From assembly GCF_022429625.1 (NCBI RefSeq), contig NZ_CP092483.1, forward strand, positions 4,203,501 to 4,267,500: a DNA stretch of 64,000 nucleotides, read 5' to 3'. Below, one piece after another: positions 1-8,834 of the stretch. The stretch comes from Devosia lacusdianchii. GTDB lineage: Bacteria; Pseudomonadota; Alphaproteobacteria; Rhizobiales; Devosiaceae. Positions within the stretch are counted from its first letter, which is position 1; each line of letters begins with the position of its first letter. A program made the translations under genes and the position numbers. Under the pieces are notes generated by a model. That model saw nothing but the letters and a program-made list of their open reading frames with translations. It ran no database searches and was not told the origin of the DNA.

Positions 1-1
1 C

Positions 2-64
2 GCCGCCGCCGACGCCGCCGGCATCGCCATGGTAATGACCGGCATGCGCCATTTCCGGCACTAG
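2..64 (+). CDS. C-terminal end of an unidentified protein (partial)
   Basis: An open frame enters from the left edge and stops at the TAG at 62-64. The 20 visible residues are Ala/Gly-rich and end in Met-Arg-His-Phe-Arg-His. The codons show the strong GC third-position bias of the neighbouring genes, which argues for a real gene end. I do not recognise the family from so short a tail. The next gene starts about 115 bases further on the same strand. Confidence 0.4.
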   Translation, partial: AAADAAGIAMVMTGMRHFRH

Positions 65-180
65 CTTCGCCGCTTACAAAAAGTTGATAAGGGCCCGGAT
101 CGGAAGGTTAATATCTTTTTGACCGGTCAATGACAGATTGGATGGGTTGCGGGCAGTCTCTGCAGCCTCGGGACGGCTCA

Positions 181-1542
181 ATGCGAGTTTCCATTTCCTC
201 CGACCTGTCGACCCTGCTCCGGAAAGGCGCATGGCGCGCTGTCGGCTCGCTCGGCATCAAGGTGGCGACAGCCGGTCTGACCTACCTGACCTTCGTTGTG
301 CTGGCTCGAACCATGACGCAGGTCGAGTACGGCCATTTTGCCTTTGGTCTGGCTTTGGCGACCGTGCTTGCTGTCGGTTTGCCTGCGGCCTGCGACTCGG
401 ACCAGAAGCGCAGGATCGCATTGGGTTGACCGAAGGCTGCGGCGCAGGAGGCCACGCAGGCCGTACGATCGGGAACCACGCTAATCGCGCTTGCTGCAGT
501 GGCCATCTCTATTGTCCTCTGCGTCGGCGTCTTCGCGGTGACAGGCACCGTGACCCTGTCCGATACGACAACCCATTTCTATGGTGCCGCGTTTCTTATT
601 TTGCCGATGGCACTGGCCGAATACAATTCGTCGGCCCTGCGAGCCCAGGGCTCGCTGTGGACGGCGCTGCTGCCGCGCGACATCCTGTGGCGGCTGGCCA
701 TGCCGGCCGCTACCGTTGCGCTGTTCGCTGCTGGCGTCATCCTGAGTGGCGCGGATGCGCTGGCCCTCTACTCCGCACTGCTGGTCGGCTCGCTGGTCCT
801 GCAGTATTGGGTGGCGCACCAGCAGGGTTATGAACTGCGGGCCGGCTGGGGCGGCACGGCCCAATACTTGCGCGAGCGGGGCAGCATCGGCGCGTGGCTG
901 TTGCTGGGCGCCCTGATCGAATCGGCTGCCCTGAACGCCGATGTGGTCTTGGTCGGTCTGATGGCCGGCCTTGAGAGCTCGGCCCTTTACTTCAACGCCA
1001 TGCGCACCGCCGGACTGATGACGCTGATCAGCTACGCTATCGTGCTGGTGATGGCGCCGGTCATTACCCGGCATTACTATGCGGGCGACCGTTTCCAGAC
1101 CCAACTGGTGACCGCTGCCGGCGCATGGGCCGGCTTCGCCTTCGCTGTCTGCACCTTCGGACTTTTTGTCCTGTTTGGGGAGCCCATCCTCTCCCTGTTT
1201 GGCCCCGTCTACGGCGATGCCCATCTGGTCCTGGTGCTGCTGTCAGCCGGTCTGCTGGTGGACGCCGCGACCGGCCCTACCCTCACCCTGATGACCACCA
1301 CTGGCCAGGAACGCGTCTTCGCCTACTCGCTGGGCGCCGTGACCCTGGTAAGCCTTGTGATACAGGCGCTCGTCCTGCCGACCTATGGCCTGGTGGGCGT
1401 CGCCGCGGTGAACATGATCGCCCGGCTCGTGTCACAGGTCTTCATGGCCTTCTGGTGCATCGCAAAGGTGGGGGTGGATCCCACCATATTCGGTGTCCTG
1501 CGCCTACGCGGCATGGGCCGGCAGCTCCAGAGCTCGCAATAG
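181..1542 (+). pseudogene. Polysaccharide flippase (Wzx/MATE-like) disrupted by a small internal inversion
   Basis: This is a multi-pass membrane protein of the oligosaccharide flippase/polysaccharide-export type, expected to move lipid-linked sugars across the inner membrane. The N-terminal part reads from about 181 (MRVSISSDLS; an in-frame ATG also lies at 130) through a first hydrophobic segment to about codon 65. It then runs into nonsense and an in-frame TGA at 427-429. The same frame resumes at once and continues to 1542 through many hydrophobic helices. The missing residues, with the family-like string FGQPNAILRFWSE, are encoded on the opposite strand at about 376-443. Flipping that stretch restores one frame of about 453 residues. 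As written the gene is broken, though a downstream fragment could start at 499. Whether the flip is biological or an assembly error cannot be told from here. Confidence 0.8.
376..448. other. Inverted micro-segment inside the flippase gene
   Basis: Read on the plus strand, this stretch gives residues unlike the flippase family and a stop at 427-429. Read on the minus strand it gives AAFGQPNAILRFWSES followed by QAAGK, exactly what is missing between LATVLAVG and the downstream AQEATQAVRSG. Several breakpoint pairs of about 62-68 bp restore the frame, for example 379/440 or 383/448. I find no inverted repeat longer than about 6 bp at the ends and no invertase gene nearby. Confidence 0.75.
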
Positions 1543-1551
1543 CCGCCCACT

Positions 1552-1577
1552 ACAACCGTACCGCCGAGTACGGTTGT
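1552..1577 (+). terminator. Perfect 10-bp hairpin after the flippase gene
   Basis: The arms at 1552-1561 and 1568-1577 (ACAACCGTAC and GTACGGTTGT) are perfect complements around a 6-base loop. No T-run follows, so it is a weak terminator or an mRNA-stabilising hairpin. It sits ten bases after the flippase stop and directly before the likely leuC promoter. Confidence 0.45.
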
Positions 1578-1578
1578 G

Positions 1579-1607
1579 CTTGACCCCTCCCCCTTCCGGG
1601 CTTAGAA
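1579..1607 (+). promoter_or_regulatory. Possible sigma-70-type promoter of leuC
   Basis: CTTGAC at 1579-1584 matches the alphaproteobacterial -35 element. After a 17-base spacer comes TTAGAA at 1602-1607, a moderate -10. The leuC ATG is at 1639, leaving a short leader. It is inferred from consensus only. Confidence 0.4.
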
Positions 1608-1638
1608 CCACTCCAAACTTCCCTGCTGGAACATCGTC

Positions 1639-3045
1639 ATGACCAAGGCCCGCACGCTCTACGACAAGATCTGGGACGACCATCTGGTCCAGAACAACGA
1701 AGACGGTACGAGCCTGCTCTATATCGACAGGCACCTGGTCCACGAAGTTACGAGCCCCCAGGCTTTCGAAGGCCTGCGCATGAACAACCGCAAGGTGCGC
1801 CACCCCGAACGCACGCTGGCCGTGGTTGACCATAACGTGCCCACCACCGACCGTTCACTGCCCAATCCTGATCCGGAAAGCGCGATCCAGATCGCGGCTC
1901 TCGCCGAGAACACCAAGGATTTCGGCATCGAATATTTCGACCCCTTCGACAAGCGCCAGGGCATCGTCCACATCGTCGGCCCCGAGCAGGGCTTTACCCT
2001 GCCCGGCATGACCATTGTCTGTGGCGATAGCCACACCTCCACCCATGGCGCCTTTGGCGCGCTGGCGCATGGTATCGGCACCTCGGAAGTGGAACACGTT
2101 CTCGCGACCCAGACACTGATCCAGCAAAAGGCCAAGAACATGCTGGTGCGGGTCGATGGCAAGCTGCCGCCCCATGTCACCGCCAAGGACATCATCCTCG
2201 CCATTATCGGCGAGATCGGCACCGCCGGCGGCAATGGCCACGTCATCGAATTTGCCGGCGAAGCCATCCGCTCGCTCAGCATGGAAGGCCGCATGACGGT
2301 CTGCAACATGACCATCGAGGGCGGCGCCCGCGCCGGCCTGATCGCCCCCGACGAGACGACGTTCAACTACGTCAACGGCCGCAACCGTGCCCCCAAGGGC
2401 AAGGCCTGGGACATGGCGCTCGATTACTGGAAGACACTCTATTCCGACGAAGGCGCCCATTTCGACAAGGTCGTTGTGCTCGACGCCGCCAAGCTGCCGC
2501 CGATCGTCTCCTGGGGCTCCTCGCCCGAGGACGTCATCACCGTCACCGGCGCTGTCCCCAATCCAGACGATATCGCCGACGAAAACAAGCGCGCCTCCAA
2601 GTGGCGGGCGCTGGACTATATGGGCCTCAAGCCCGGCACCCCGATCACCGAGATCGGCATCGACCGCGTCTTCATCGGCTCATGCACCAATGGCCGCATC
2701 GAAGACCTCCGCGCTGCTGCCGCGGTGATCGGCGGTCGCAAAGTCGCTTCCACGGTCAGCGCCATGGTCGTGCCCGGCTCGGGCCTGGTCAAGGATCAGG
2801 CCGAGGCTGAAGGCCTGCACACCATCTTCCTCGATGCCGGCTTCGAATGGCGCGAACCGGGCTGTTCCATGTGCCTGGCCATGAACCCCGACAAGCTCAA
2901 GCCGCAAGAGCGCTGCGCTTCGACCAGCAATCGCAATTTCGAGGGTCGTCAGGGCTTCAAGGGTCGCACCCACCTCGTGTCGCCTGCCATGGCCGCTGCC
3001 GCCGCCATTGCCGGCCATTTCGTCGATATCCGCGAGTGGCAGTAA
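1639..3045 (+). CDS. leuC: 3-isopropylmalate dehydratase large subunit
   Basis: LeuC, with LeuD, isomerises 2-isopropylmalate to 3-isopropylmalate in leucine synthesis; it is a cytoplasmic [4Fe-4S] aconitase-family enzyme. The 468 residues are full length. Cluster-ligand motifs are visible: GSCTNGR at about residues 346-352 and PGCSMC, with two cysteines, at about 406-410. [13 protein letters not shown] at about 129-141 is the conserved substrate region with the remaining cluster-region cysteine. The start ATG follows the sequence CTGGAACATCGTC. leuD is not adjacent in this window; the next gene overlaps the leuC stop. Confidence 0.97.
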   Translation: MTKARTLYDKIWDDHLVQNNEDGTSLLYIDRHLVHEVTSPQAFEGLRMNNRKVRHPERTLAVVDHNVPTTDRSLPNPDPESAIQIAALAENTKDFGIEYFDPFDKRQGIVHIVGPEQGFTLPGMTIVCGDSHTSTHGAFGALAHGIGTSEVEHVLATQTLIQQKAKNMLVRVDGKLPPHVTAKDIILAIIGEIGTAGGNGHVIEFAGEAIRSLSMEGRMTVCNMTIEGGARAGLIAPDETTFNYVNGRNRAPKGKAWDMALDYWKTLYSDEGAHFDKVVVLDAAKLPPIVSWGSSPEDVITVTGAVPNPDDIADENKRASKWRALDYMGLKPGTPITEIGIDRVFIGSCTNGRIEDLRAAAAVIGGRKVASTVSAMVVPGSGLVKDQAEAEGLHTIFLDAGFEWREPGCSMCLAMNPDKLKPQERCASTSNRNFEGRQGFKGRTHLVSPAMAAAAAIAGHFVDIREWQ

Positions 3046-3464
3046 GCCATTCCGACTGGGGGGCGCGGTTCGCGCCCACCCTCGACGACCTCGAGGCTCT
3101 GGCCAGTCAGGCTCTCAAGGAGCTGCCCGAACCGTTCCGCTCGCTGGCATCGGACGTCACCTGTTCCGTTGCCGAATTCGCCGAAGACGACGTCCTCGAA
3201 GGCTTCGGCATGGAGAGCCCGTTCGAGCTCATGGGCCTGTTCTCCGGCGTCGGTATGACCGAGGACGGCGCTGTGCCGCAGACCGGTCAACTGCCCAATA
3301 CTGTCTTTCTTTATCGCCGAGCCATTCTCGACTACTGGGCCGAGAATGACGACAACACGCTGGGCGAAGTCGTGACCCACGTGCTGATCCACGAACTGGG
3401 CCACCATTTCGGCTTTTCCGACGAAGACATGGACGCCATCGAAGCTGCTGCAGACGAGCAGTAA
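3036..3464 (+). CDS. Zincin-like metallopeptidase family protein
   Basis: A protein of about 142 residues of the small DUF1025/zincin_1-type metallopeptidase family. HELGHHFG at about residues 118-125 is the HExxH zinc and catalytic motif with a third potential ligand after it. The N-terminus [17 protein letters not shown] resembles family members and favours the GTG at 3036 as start, overlapping the end of leuC by ten bases and suggesting translational coupling. There is no signal peptide, so it is probably cytoplasmic. The substrate of this family is not established, and nothing in the sequence links it to leucine synthesis. Confidence 0.8.
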   Translation: MAVSHSDWGARFAPTLDDLEALASQALKELPEPFRSLASDVTCSVAEFAEDDVLEGFGMESPFELMGLFSGVGMTEDGAVPQTGQLPNTVFLYRRAILDYWAENDDNTLGEVVTHVLIHELGHHFGFSDEDMDAIEAAADEQ

Positions 3465-3634
3465 ACCCCAGTTGATACTCAAGTTGGCTTGGTAGACGGC
3501 CACGCCGTTAAGGTAAATTTCGGGTAAATCTTTGGAAATCTACTTAACCGTCTACTAATTCACATCAATGCTCAGATCCTCGCCGAAGGTGATCGGTTTG
3601 GAGCAGCTCTTGATCAGTTGGTGTGAGGTAAGAA

Positions 3635-3943
3635 ATGACCATGCGCTCAAAGACCGCGCTGAAGATTGTACAACCCGAAATCGAGCAGATGGAGGCCGTG
3701 ATGCAGGATGCGGCCAAGCAAGCCGCTCCAATGGTGCAGCGCCTCGCGGCGCATCGCGACCGGATCGACCTGGCCGTCAAGGAACTGGAAAGCGAGCGTT
3801 TCGACCTGATCTCGCGTCGCGACCTGCTGCGTCGGCAGGCCGAGGCCGTGGAACAGGGCCTGACCATGCATATCGAGGATATCGAAGCGACCATGCGGCT
3901 CTACGAAGGTGGCCTGAACTCGCTGCCGGCTCCGGCACAGTGA
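3635..3943 (+). CDS. Small coiled-coil hypothetical protein
   Basis: A 102-residue, strongly charged, helix-prone protein without membrane segments. Heptad-like spacing of hydrophobic residues from about 15 to 90 suggests a coiled coil. A purine-rich GAGGTAAG lies just before the ATG at 3635; a second in-frame ATG is two codons on. The family is not recognised. It stands alone, with a 170-base AT-richer stretch upstream that may hold its promoter and the minus-strand gene converging from the right. Confidence 0.65.
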   Translation: MTMRSKTALKIVQPEIEQMEAVMQDAAKQAAPMVQRLAAHRDRIDLAVKELESERFDLISRRDLLRRQAEAVEQGLTMHIEDIEATMRLYEGGLNSLPAPAQ

Positions 3944-3991
3944 GCGTCCGCCCCCTGCCGGGGGCAACCCGACGGAAACCGCCCGCGGGGC

Positions 3992-4291
3992 CTAGCCCCG
4001 CTCGACGAACTCGAACTCCGCCTCGTTGCCTCCGGCCAGGTCATCCGACACTCTGACTGCCAGATTGCCCTCCTCGAGAGCCGCGAACCATTCTTCCCAG
4101 CTGACCAGATGAAAGCCGCCGATGCGATCGGGGCCCTCATTGCCATCGGTGTTGATGGCGTGCTGGCCGAAGGTCAGTTGCAGCAGGGTGCGAATGCCGG
4201 TGCCGTCGGGCGTATCCATCAGCATGGGATTGCCGCCGCGTGCCTCCGCCCATTGGCGGATTTCATCGCGATTAGTGAGGGTCTTGGCCAT
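3992..4291 (-). CDS. Conserved-looking hypothetical protein, 99 aa
   Basis: The ATG at 4289-4291 is preceded on the minus strand by AAGGAG at good spacing, which decides the start; the frame extends further upstream but without such a site. The protein begins MAKTLTNRDEIRQWAEARGG and contains a glycine-rich middle, a Trp-Glu-Glu-Trp motif and an acidic tail. It has no signal peptide or membrane helix. I do not recognise the family. It is transcribed opposite to rimM, whose start is only about 120 bases away, so the two probably share a divergent promoter region. Confidence 0.65.
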   Translation of the reverse strand: MAKTLTNRDEIRQWAEARGGNPMLMDTPDGTGIRTLLQLTFGQHAINTDGNEGPDRIGGFHLVSWEEWFAALEEGNLAVRVSDDLAGGNEAEFEFVERG

Positions 4292-4408
4292 GGTCTGCTC
4301 CTTACATTGGCTGCTCGGATAAGCGTGCGCGAGGCGCTTGGTTCCGTTCGCTTGGAATTCCCAAGCCGGCCACTGCCTGCTAAGACCGGCTGACACGCCG
4401 GAGCAAGC

Positions 4409-4945
4409 ATGACCACCAAGACCAACCGCATTCTGATGGGCCAGATCGGGGCCGCCCATGGCATCAAGGGCGCGGTCCGCATCGCCGCCCATACCCAGGA
4501 TCCGGAAGCGATCGCCACCTATGGTCCGCTCGAAACCGACCGGCCCGGCCTGACCGTGACCATCACCAAAGCCCGCCTGCAAAAGAATGTTGTCATCGCT
4601 CACATCAAGGGCGTCAGCGACCGTACGGCCGCCGAAAAGCTCAATGGCGTGAACCTTTTTGTCGATCGCTCGAAGTTGCCCGCGCCCGATGACGAGGACG
4701 ACTTCTACCACGCCGACCTGCTCGGCCTCGATGCACGGCTTGAATCGGGCGTGGTCATCGGCCAGGTCTCGGCCCTGCCCAATTTCGGCGCCGGCGACCT
4801 GATCGAAGTGCGCGACCCGCGCACCGGCGACACCTTCCTCTACCCCTTCACCAAGGCGGTAGTGCCCACCATCAATATCGCCGAGGGCTACCTCACCATC
4901 GTCGTGCCGCTCGATGCCCCCGAAGGCGAGGAAGAGCCCGATTGA
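4409..4945 (+). CDS. rimM: 16S rRNA-processing/ribosome maturation factor RimM
   Basis: RimM binds S19 and helps mature the head of the 30S subunit. The 178-residue protein begins with the family signature [16 protein letters not shown] at about residues 10-25. It has the N-terminal RimM beta-barrel, then the PRC-barrel-like domain from about 95 with [12 protein letters not shown] and the phosphate-loop-like YPFTKAVVP near 145. The tail is short and acidic. Its stop overlaps the start of trmD by four bases (TTGA), so the two are almost surely one operon, leading on to rplS. Confidence 0.97.
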   Translation: MTTKTNRILMGQIGAAHGIKGAVRIAAHTQDPEAIATYGPLETDRPGLTVTITKARLQKNVVIAHIKGVSDRTAAEKLNGVNLFVDRSKLPAPDDEDDFYHADLLGLDARLESGVVIGQVSALPNFGAGDLIEVRDPRTGDTFLYPFTKAVVPTINIAEGYLTIVVPLDAPEGEEEPD

Positions 4946-5631
4946 GTTTTTCCGCTGCGATCATCACCCTGTTTCCCGAGCTGTTTCCCGGCCCCCTGGG
5001 CGCCTCGGTGCTCGGACGCGGCATGGCCGATGGCCTGTGGTCGCTCGAGGCGACGCATCTGCGCGACTTCGCCACCGATCGCCACCGCACCGTCGATGAC
5101 ACCCCATCGGGCGGCGGCGCCGGCATGGTGCTCAAGCCCGATATCCTGGCCAAAGCGATCGATGCGGTTTCCCCGCAAGGCGACACCCGCCCCCGCATCC
5201 TGATGTCGCCGCGCGGCGCCCCGTTGACGCAGAAGCGGGCGCGCGACCTGGCGCTGGGTCCCGGCGCGGTCATCGTCTGCGGGCGCTTCGAGGGCATCGA
5301 CCAGCGCGTCATCGACAACAGGGGGCTCGAGGAAATCTCGATCGGCGACTATGTGCTGGCCGGCGGCGAAGTCGCCGCCATGGTGCTGCTGGAAGCCGTC
5401 GTGCGGCTCATTCCTGGCGTACTGGGTGGTGCCGAAAGCCATGCCGACGAGAGCTTCGAGAACGGCCTGTTGGAATATCCGCAATACACAAGACCCCAGA
5501 ACTTTGAAGGCCTCGACATTCCCCAGGTGCTGACCTCGGGCGACCATGGCAAGATCGCCAGATGGCGTTCCGAACAGAGCCGGGCCCTCACCGCGGCGCG
5601 GCGGCCGGATTTGCTGAAGCAGCGGAGCTGA
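4942..5631 (+). CDS. trmD: tRNA (guanine-N1)-methyltransferase
   Basis: TrmD methylates G37 of tRNAs next to the anticodon using S-adenosylmethionine, preventing +1 frameshifting. The 229 residues include [13 protein letters not shown] at about 54-66 and the knotted SAM-binding loop [14 protein letters not shown] at about 132-145. The start is a TTG that overlaps the rimM stop; no ATG lies nearby and the homologous N-terminus [12 protein letters not shown] follows directly. The C-terminal RRPDLL is typical. The gene order rimM-trmD-rplS is the conserved bacterial one. Confidence 0.97.
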   Translation: MSFSAAIITLFPELFPGPLGASVLGRGMADGLWSLEATHLRDFATDRHRTVDDTPSGGGAGMVLKPDILAKAIDAVSPQGDTRPRILMSPRGAPLTQKRARDLALGPGAVIVCGRFEGIDQRVIDNRGLEEISIGDYVLAGGEVAAMVLLEAVVRLIPGVLGGAESHADESFENGLLEYPQYTRPQNFEGLDIPQVLTSGDHGKIARWRSEQSRALTAARRPDLLKQRS

Positions 5632-5652
5632 TAACAAAGCGCGGCGCGCGTT

Positions 5653-5771
5653 GCCCCACCCCACCCTCGGTCCCTCCCCATCAAGGGGAGGGAGGCGCAG
5701 GCTTAGGCTCCGGTGGTGCAGTCGTCTCCCTCCCCCTTGTGGGGGAAGGATCAAGGGTGGGGGTAGGCCGC
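5653..5771. repeat. Intergenic inverted-repeat element (family D)
   Basis: C-rich and G-rich arms containing CTCCCC, AAGGGGAGGG and CCTTGTGGGGGAAGG form a long imperfect inverted repeat. Similar arms occur near 30.9, 38.4, 51.9 and 62.0 kb in this window. It lies after trmD and could fold in RNA. Confidence 0.6.
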
Positions 5772-5997
5772 AAGCACTGTAGTGACCGGAATGACGTCTT
5801 TGATAGTTTGCTGATACTCAAAGCCTAGACTCTTGGGCGTTTTTCCCCTATAGCCGCGCCACTATCCGCGTGGCCGGGCTAATCGGACCCGCCGCGCACC
5901 AATAAAAAGACGACCACCTCCGTTACCAACCAAGACCGGGCGAACGAGCCGAAAGGCCCGCAAACGCTCCTATGAAAAGATTCAGAACGGAATCGAC
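5772..5997 (+). other. rplS leader and upstream region
   Basis: About 225 bases without a gene separate the trmD-side repeat from the rplS ATG. The region is AT-richer in its first half, contains CCTATAG near 5850 that could be part of a -10 element, and probably holds the promoter and leader of rplS. I see no convincing conserved RNA structure. Confidence 0.35.
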
Positions 5998-6561
5998 ATG
6001 ACCAATATTATCGAACAGCTTGAAGCCGAGCAGGTTGCGGCCCTCGCCGCCAAGCGCGAACTTCCCGACTTTACCCACGGCGATACCATCAAGGTGTGGG
6101 TCAAGATCCGCGAAGGCGAAAAAGAGCGCCTCCAGGCCTATGAAGGCGTCGTGATCGCCCTCAATGGCGGCGGCATCACCGCCTCCTTCACCGTTCGCAA
6201 GATTTCGTATGGCGAAGGCGTGGAACGCGTGTTCCCGCTCTATTCCCCCAACGTGGCTTCGGTCGAAGTCCTCAAGCGCGGTAAGGTCCGTCGCGCCAAG
6301 CTGTACTACCTGCGCGACCGTCGCGGTAAGTCGGCTCGTATTTTCGAATCGACCAACTCGCGCACCAAGAAGATCGAGGCTACCGAGCGCACTGCCGCCC
6401 AGGCTGCCCGTGAAGCACGCGAAGCCGAGAAGGTCGCCGCTGCCGAGGCTTTTGCCGCCGAGCAGGCCGCCAAGGACGCTGAGGCCGCAGCCGCTGCCAA
6501 GGCAGCCGAAGCCGCCGCTGCTGCAGAAGCTGCCGCCAGCGAAGAGCCCAAGGCAGAGTAA
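5998..6561 (+). CDS. rplS: 50S ribosomal protein L19 with long Ala/Glu/Lys tail
   Basis: L19 sits at the 30S-50S interface. Residues 1 to about 120 are the conserved L19 fold, with [19 protein letters not shown] at about 22-40 and the closing [15 protein letters not shown]. Residues from about 125 to 187 are an extension made almost only of Ala, Glu and Lys, predicted as a long charged helix. Such tails are seen in related alphaproteobacteria and are absent in E. coli L19. The start is the ATG at 5998. It is followed by a strong terminator, so the operon ends here. Confidence 0.97.
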   Translation: MTNIIEQLEAEQVAALAAKRELPDFTHGDTIKVWVKIREGEKERLQAYEGVVIALNGGGITASFTVRKISYGEGVERVFPLYSPNVASVEVLKRGKVRRAKLYYLRDRRGKSARIFESTNSRTKKIEATERTAAQAAREAREAEKVAAAEAFAAEQAAKDAEAAAAAKAAEAAAAAEAAASEEPKAE

Positions 6562-6601
6562 GACCGGGTTTCATACCCGCCCTTGCCTGATCAAATATCA
6601 G

Positions 6602-6632
6602 AGCCCGGCCCCGCAAGGAGCCGGGCTTTTTC
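6602..6632 (+). terminator. Rho-independent terminator after rplS
   Basis: The arms AGCCCGGC (6602-6609) and GCCGGGCT (6620-6627) pair perfectly around a 10-base loop and are followed by a T-run. It is a classical intrinsic terminator ending the rimM-trmD-rplS unit. Confidence 0.9.
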
Positions 6633-6658
6633 GTCGACCGAGGAAGGAGGATACTCCC

Positions 6659-7246
6659 ATGGATTCACGTGAAACGTCCGTACTGCTGCGCCACAAGGCC
6701 CAGGCCATTCTCGACGCCACCGGCTGGCCAAACCTCTTCACGGCGCGTTTCGGCGAGCACGCGCTGACCGGCAGCGCTCGCTATGACTTGATGGTCTGGC
6801 CTGATATCGACATCCACATGCCGGTACCGGCCAGCTACCGCATCGAATGGGCCGCCATGCTGCCTGCACTCAATGCTGGGCTGGAACAAGCCGGATTGCG
6901 GCTGCACAAGGCGCAGATGTGGGACGATTATGTCGATCCTCATCCGCTCGGCGCGGGGCTCTATTGGGGCATCCAGTTCGTCGAGGCCGATGGCACGGCG
7001 TGGAAATCCGACATCTGGGGCTGGGAGCCCGACGACTATGCCAGACGCCAAGCCCGCGACGCCGAACTCATCGCCCAACTGGCCAATGCCGATCGCGATC
7101 TCATCCTGCGGCTCAAGACCGAGGCGCGGGCACGTCCGGATTATTACGGCATCATTGCCGGCAGCTGGGACATCTACCAGTTCGTGCTGTCCCGCGCCGG
7201 CGCGACGCTTGCCGAGCTAGAGGCCTGGAAGGCAGAGCCACGGTAG
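6659..7246 (+). CDS. Nucleotidyltransferase-like hypothetical protein
   Basis: A 195-residue soluble protein. GSARYDLMVWPDIDIH at about residues 37-53 has the glycine-serine and spaced aspartates (Asp-x-Asp) seen in minimal nucleotidyltransferase folds, so a nucleotidyl-transfer role is possible but unproven. Tryptophans are frequent, including WGWEPDDYARR near 118. The ATG at 6659 is chosen because AGGAAGGAGG lies just upstream; the open frame itself extends far back through rplS, which is an artefact. The first codons include a parS-like site. The neighbours give no functional clue. Confidence 0.6.
   Translation: MDSRETSVLLRHKAQAILDATGWPNLFTARFGEHALTGSARYDLMVWPDIDIHMPVPASYRIEWAAMLPALNAGLEQAGLRLHKAQMWDDYVDPHPLGAGLYWGIQFVEADGTAWKSDIWGWEPDDYARRQARDAELIAQLANADRDLILRLKTEARARPDYYGIIAGSWDIYQFVLSRAGATLAELEAWKAEPR
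6662..6675. promoter_or_regulatory. parS-like ParB site in a coding region
   Basis: GATTCACGTGAAAC contains the perfect palindromic core TTCACGTGAA. It lies in codons 2-6 of the nucleotidyltransferase-like gene, about 9 kb from parB. Confidence 0.5.
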
Positions 7247-7314
7247 AATCCGGCTTTACCATACCAACGCGCTCCGCGATAAGAAGCCCCGCCTACCCTT
7301 GCTGAGTCTCCATC

Positions 7315-8127
7315 ATGTCCGTCTCGATCGTCACCTGGAACATCAATTCGGTTCGGCTGCGCTTGCCCATGGTCCTTGATTTCATCGCCCAGTATCAGCC
7401 CGACGTGCTGATGCTGCAGGAAATCAAATGCACCAACGACCAGTTCCCCACCAATGCCTTCATCGAGGCCGGCTATCCGCACCAGGCGGTACATGGGCAG
7501 AAGGGCTATCACGGCGTCGCCATCGTCTCGAAGTTCCCGCTGACCGACATTTCGAGCCGCGTCTTCTGCGAGATTCCCGAATCGCGCCACGTCTCCGCCC
7601 TGCTGGATTTTGGTCGCGGCCCGCTGACCGTGCACAATTTCTATATTCCGGCCGGCGGCGACGAGGCCGATCCCGAGATCAACCCCAAATTCAAGCACAA
7701 GCTGGGTTTCCTCAGCGAGTTGACGAGCTGGTTCAACGAACCGGCATTCCAGCGCGGCCACCTCATTGCGGGCGATTTCAACATTGCTCCGCACGAGAAC
7801 GACGTCTGGAGCCACAAGCAATTGCTCAAGGTGGTCAGCCACACCCCGGTCGAGACCGAAGCGCTCAACGCCATCCTCAATGGCGGTCATGGCTGGACCG
7901 ACCTGGTGCGCAAGCATGTGCCGCATGACCAGAAGCTCTATTCGTGGTGGAGCTATCGCAGCGCCGATTGGGAAAACGCCAACAAGGGCCGCCGCCTCGA
8001 CCATATCTGGTCCACCGCTGATGTGGCCGAGCACTGCATTGGCACCGAGATCGTCAAGTCATTCCGCGGCTACGCCAAGCAGCCCAGCGACCACGTGCCG
8101 GTCATCGCGCGCTTTGCCGGGGTCTAG
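7315..8127 (+). CDS. xth: Exodeoxyribonuclease III (AP endonuclease family)
   Basis: This Mg-dependent nuclease cleaves at abasic sites and degrades 3' ends in base-excision repair. The 270 residues are full length. The endonuclease/exonuclease/phosphatase fold is shown by WNINSVRLR at about 8-16, LQEIK at about 34-38 with the metal-binding Glu, GDFNIAP near 155, RRLDHIW near 225 and the C-terminal SDHVPV with the catalytic His. The start is ATG 7315. The stop codon overlaps the stop of the convergent DUF930 gene inside a CTAG palindrome. Confidence 0.95.
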   Translation: MSVSIVTWNINSVRLRLPMVLDFIAQYQPDVLMLQEIKCTNDQFPTNAFIEAGYPHQAVHGQKGYHGVAIVSKFPLTDISSRVFCEIPESRHVSALLDFGRGPLTVHNFYIPAGGDEADPEINPKFKHKLGFLSELTSWFNEPAFQRGHLIAGDFNIAPHENDVWSHKQLLKVVSHTPVETEALNAILNGGHGWTDLVRKHVPHDQKLYSWWSYRSADWENANKGRRLDHIWSTADVAEHCIGTEIVKSFRGYAKQPSDHVPVIARFAGV

Positions 8128-8801
8128 TCGAGCCAGTCGTCATCGCTGTTGAGAAAATGCTCCTCCCATTGGCTCTCGGGCACGGGATCGCCAATGGCAT
8201 ATTCGAATGCCGCCACCGCCCTCACATCGGGCGAGACGGTGCAGCGATAGCGCAAGTGAAACCAGCGGCCCTGGCTGCGAAAGGCGCCGCCCTCGGCCGT
8301 AAGGGTATGGCCGCTGACCGAAAGGTCGTCGAAGGCGTAGCCGACCAGGGCGTCTGGAACGAGGTTCGCGTCAGCCAGGCGAAGCTGCTCCAACGCCTCC
8401 ATATTGCACAATTGCACCACCTGCTCGCTGCCGGCGAGCATTGGAAAATTGTCCCGCACCTCGGCATTATCAGGATCGGCGAGGATGTCCGCGGCAAAGA
8501 AATCCGTCGCGCGCACCATCTCGTCCAATGGCGGTGGCATTACCGGCGGCGCAATGGGTGTCACCTGGGCCGGGACTGGCGGCTCCTCAGGCTCAGGCGT
8601 CGGGGCAACCATGGCAGCGAGCTGTTTAGGACTGACCAGGTCGACGGTAATGGCGCGCAATACGGGCGCCTGCAACTGGCGTGGCATGGCACCCCAAACC
8701 AGGATGAATAAGACAAAGCCATGCACGGCCAGCGACAGCGGCAATGTCCAACGGACTGAACTTGTGATGATCTCTGGCTGGTCCATCGCGCGCAGAACCA
8801 T
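8124..8801 (-). CDS. DUF930-domain protein with N-terminal membrane anchor
   Basis: A 225-residue protein with one hydrophobic helix at about residues 20-38, then a proline-rich linker with Pro-Glu repeats at about 68-95, then a globular domain with FPMLAGSEQVVQLCNMEALEQL at about 118-139 typical of DUF930. The layout (short cytoplasmic end, helix, Pro-rich spacer, periplasmic domain) suggests an inner-membrane-anchored periplasmic protein. Its function is unknown. A second possible start (MDQPE) lies five codons in. It converges with xth. Confidence 0.8.
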   Translation of the reverse strand: MVLRAMDQPEIITSSVRWTLPLSLAVHGFVLFILVWGAMPRQLQAPVLRAITVDLVSPKQLAAMVAPTPEPEEPPVPAQVTPIAPPVMPPPLDEMVRATDFFAADILADPDNAEVRDNFPMLAGSEQVVQLCNMEALEQLRLADANLVPDALVGYAFDDLSVSGHTLTAEGGAFRSQGRWFHLRYRCTVSPDVRAVAAFEYAIGDPVPESQWEEHFLNSDDDWLD

Positions 8802-8834
8802 TCGCGGCGTTTAAGGCTCTTTGCGGGCCCCGGC

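Noticed and set aside
376..448. Simple frameshift or sequencing indel as cause of the broken flippase
   Set aside because: The up- and downstream parts are in the same frame, and neither other plus frame yields family residues, whereas the reverse strand does.
376..448. Invertase-driven phase-variation switch in the flippase
   Set aside because: No inverted repeat longer than about 6 bp and no site-specific recombinase gene is visible nearby, so an active switch is not supported, only an inversion.
3992..4711. A 239-residue protein reading through to rimM
   Set aside because: Only the last 99 residues follow an excellent ribosome-binding site; the upstream part is antisense to rimM.
8124..8801. 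TonB protein
   Set aside because: The N-terminal helix and Pro-rich linker resemble TonB, but the C-terminal domain fits DUF930 and no ExbB/ExbD neighbours exist.
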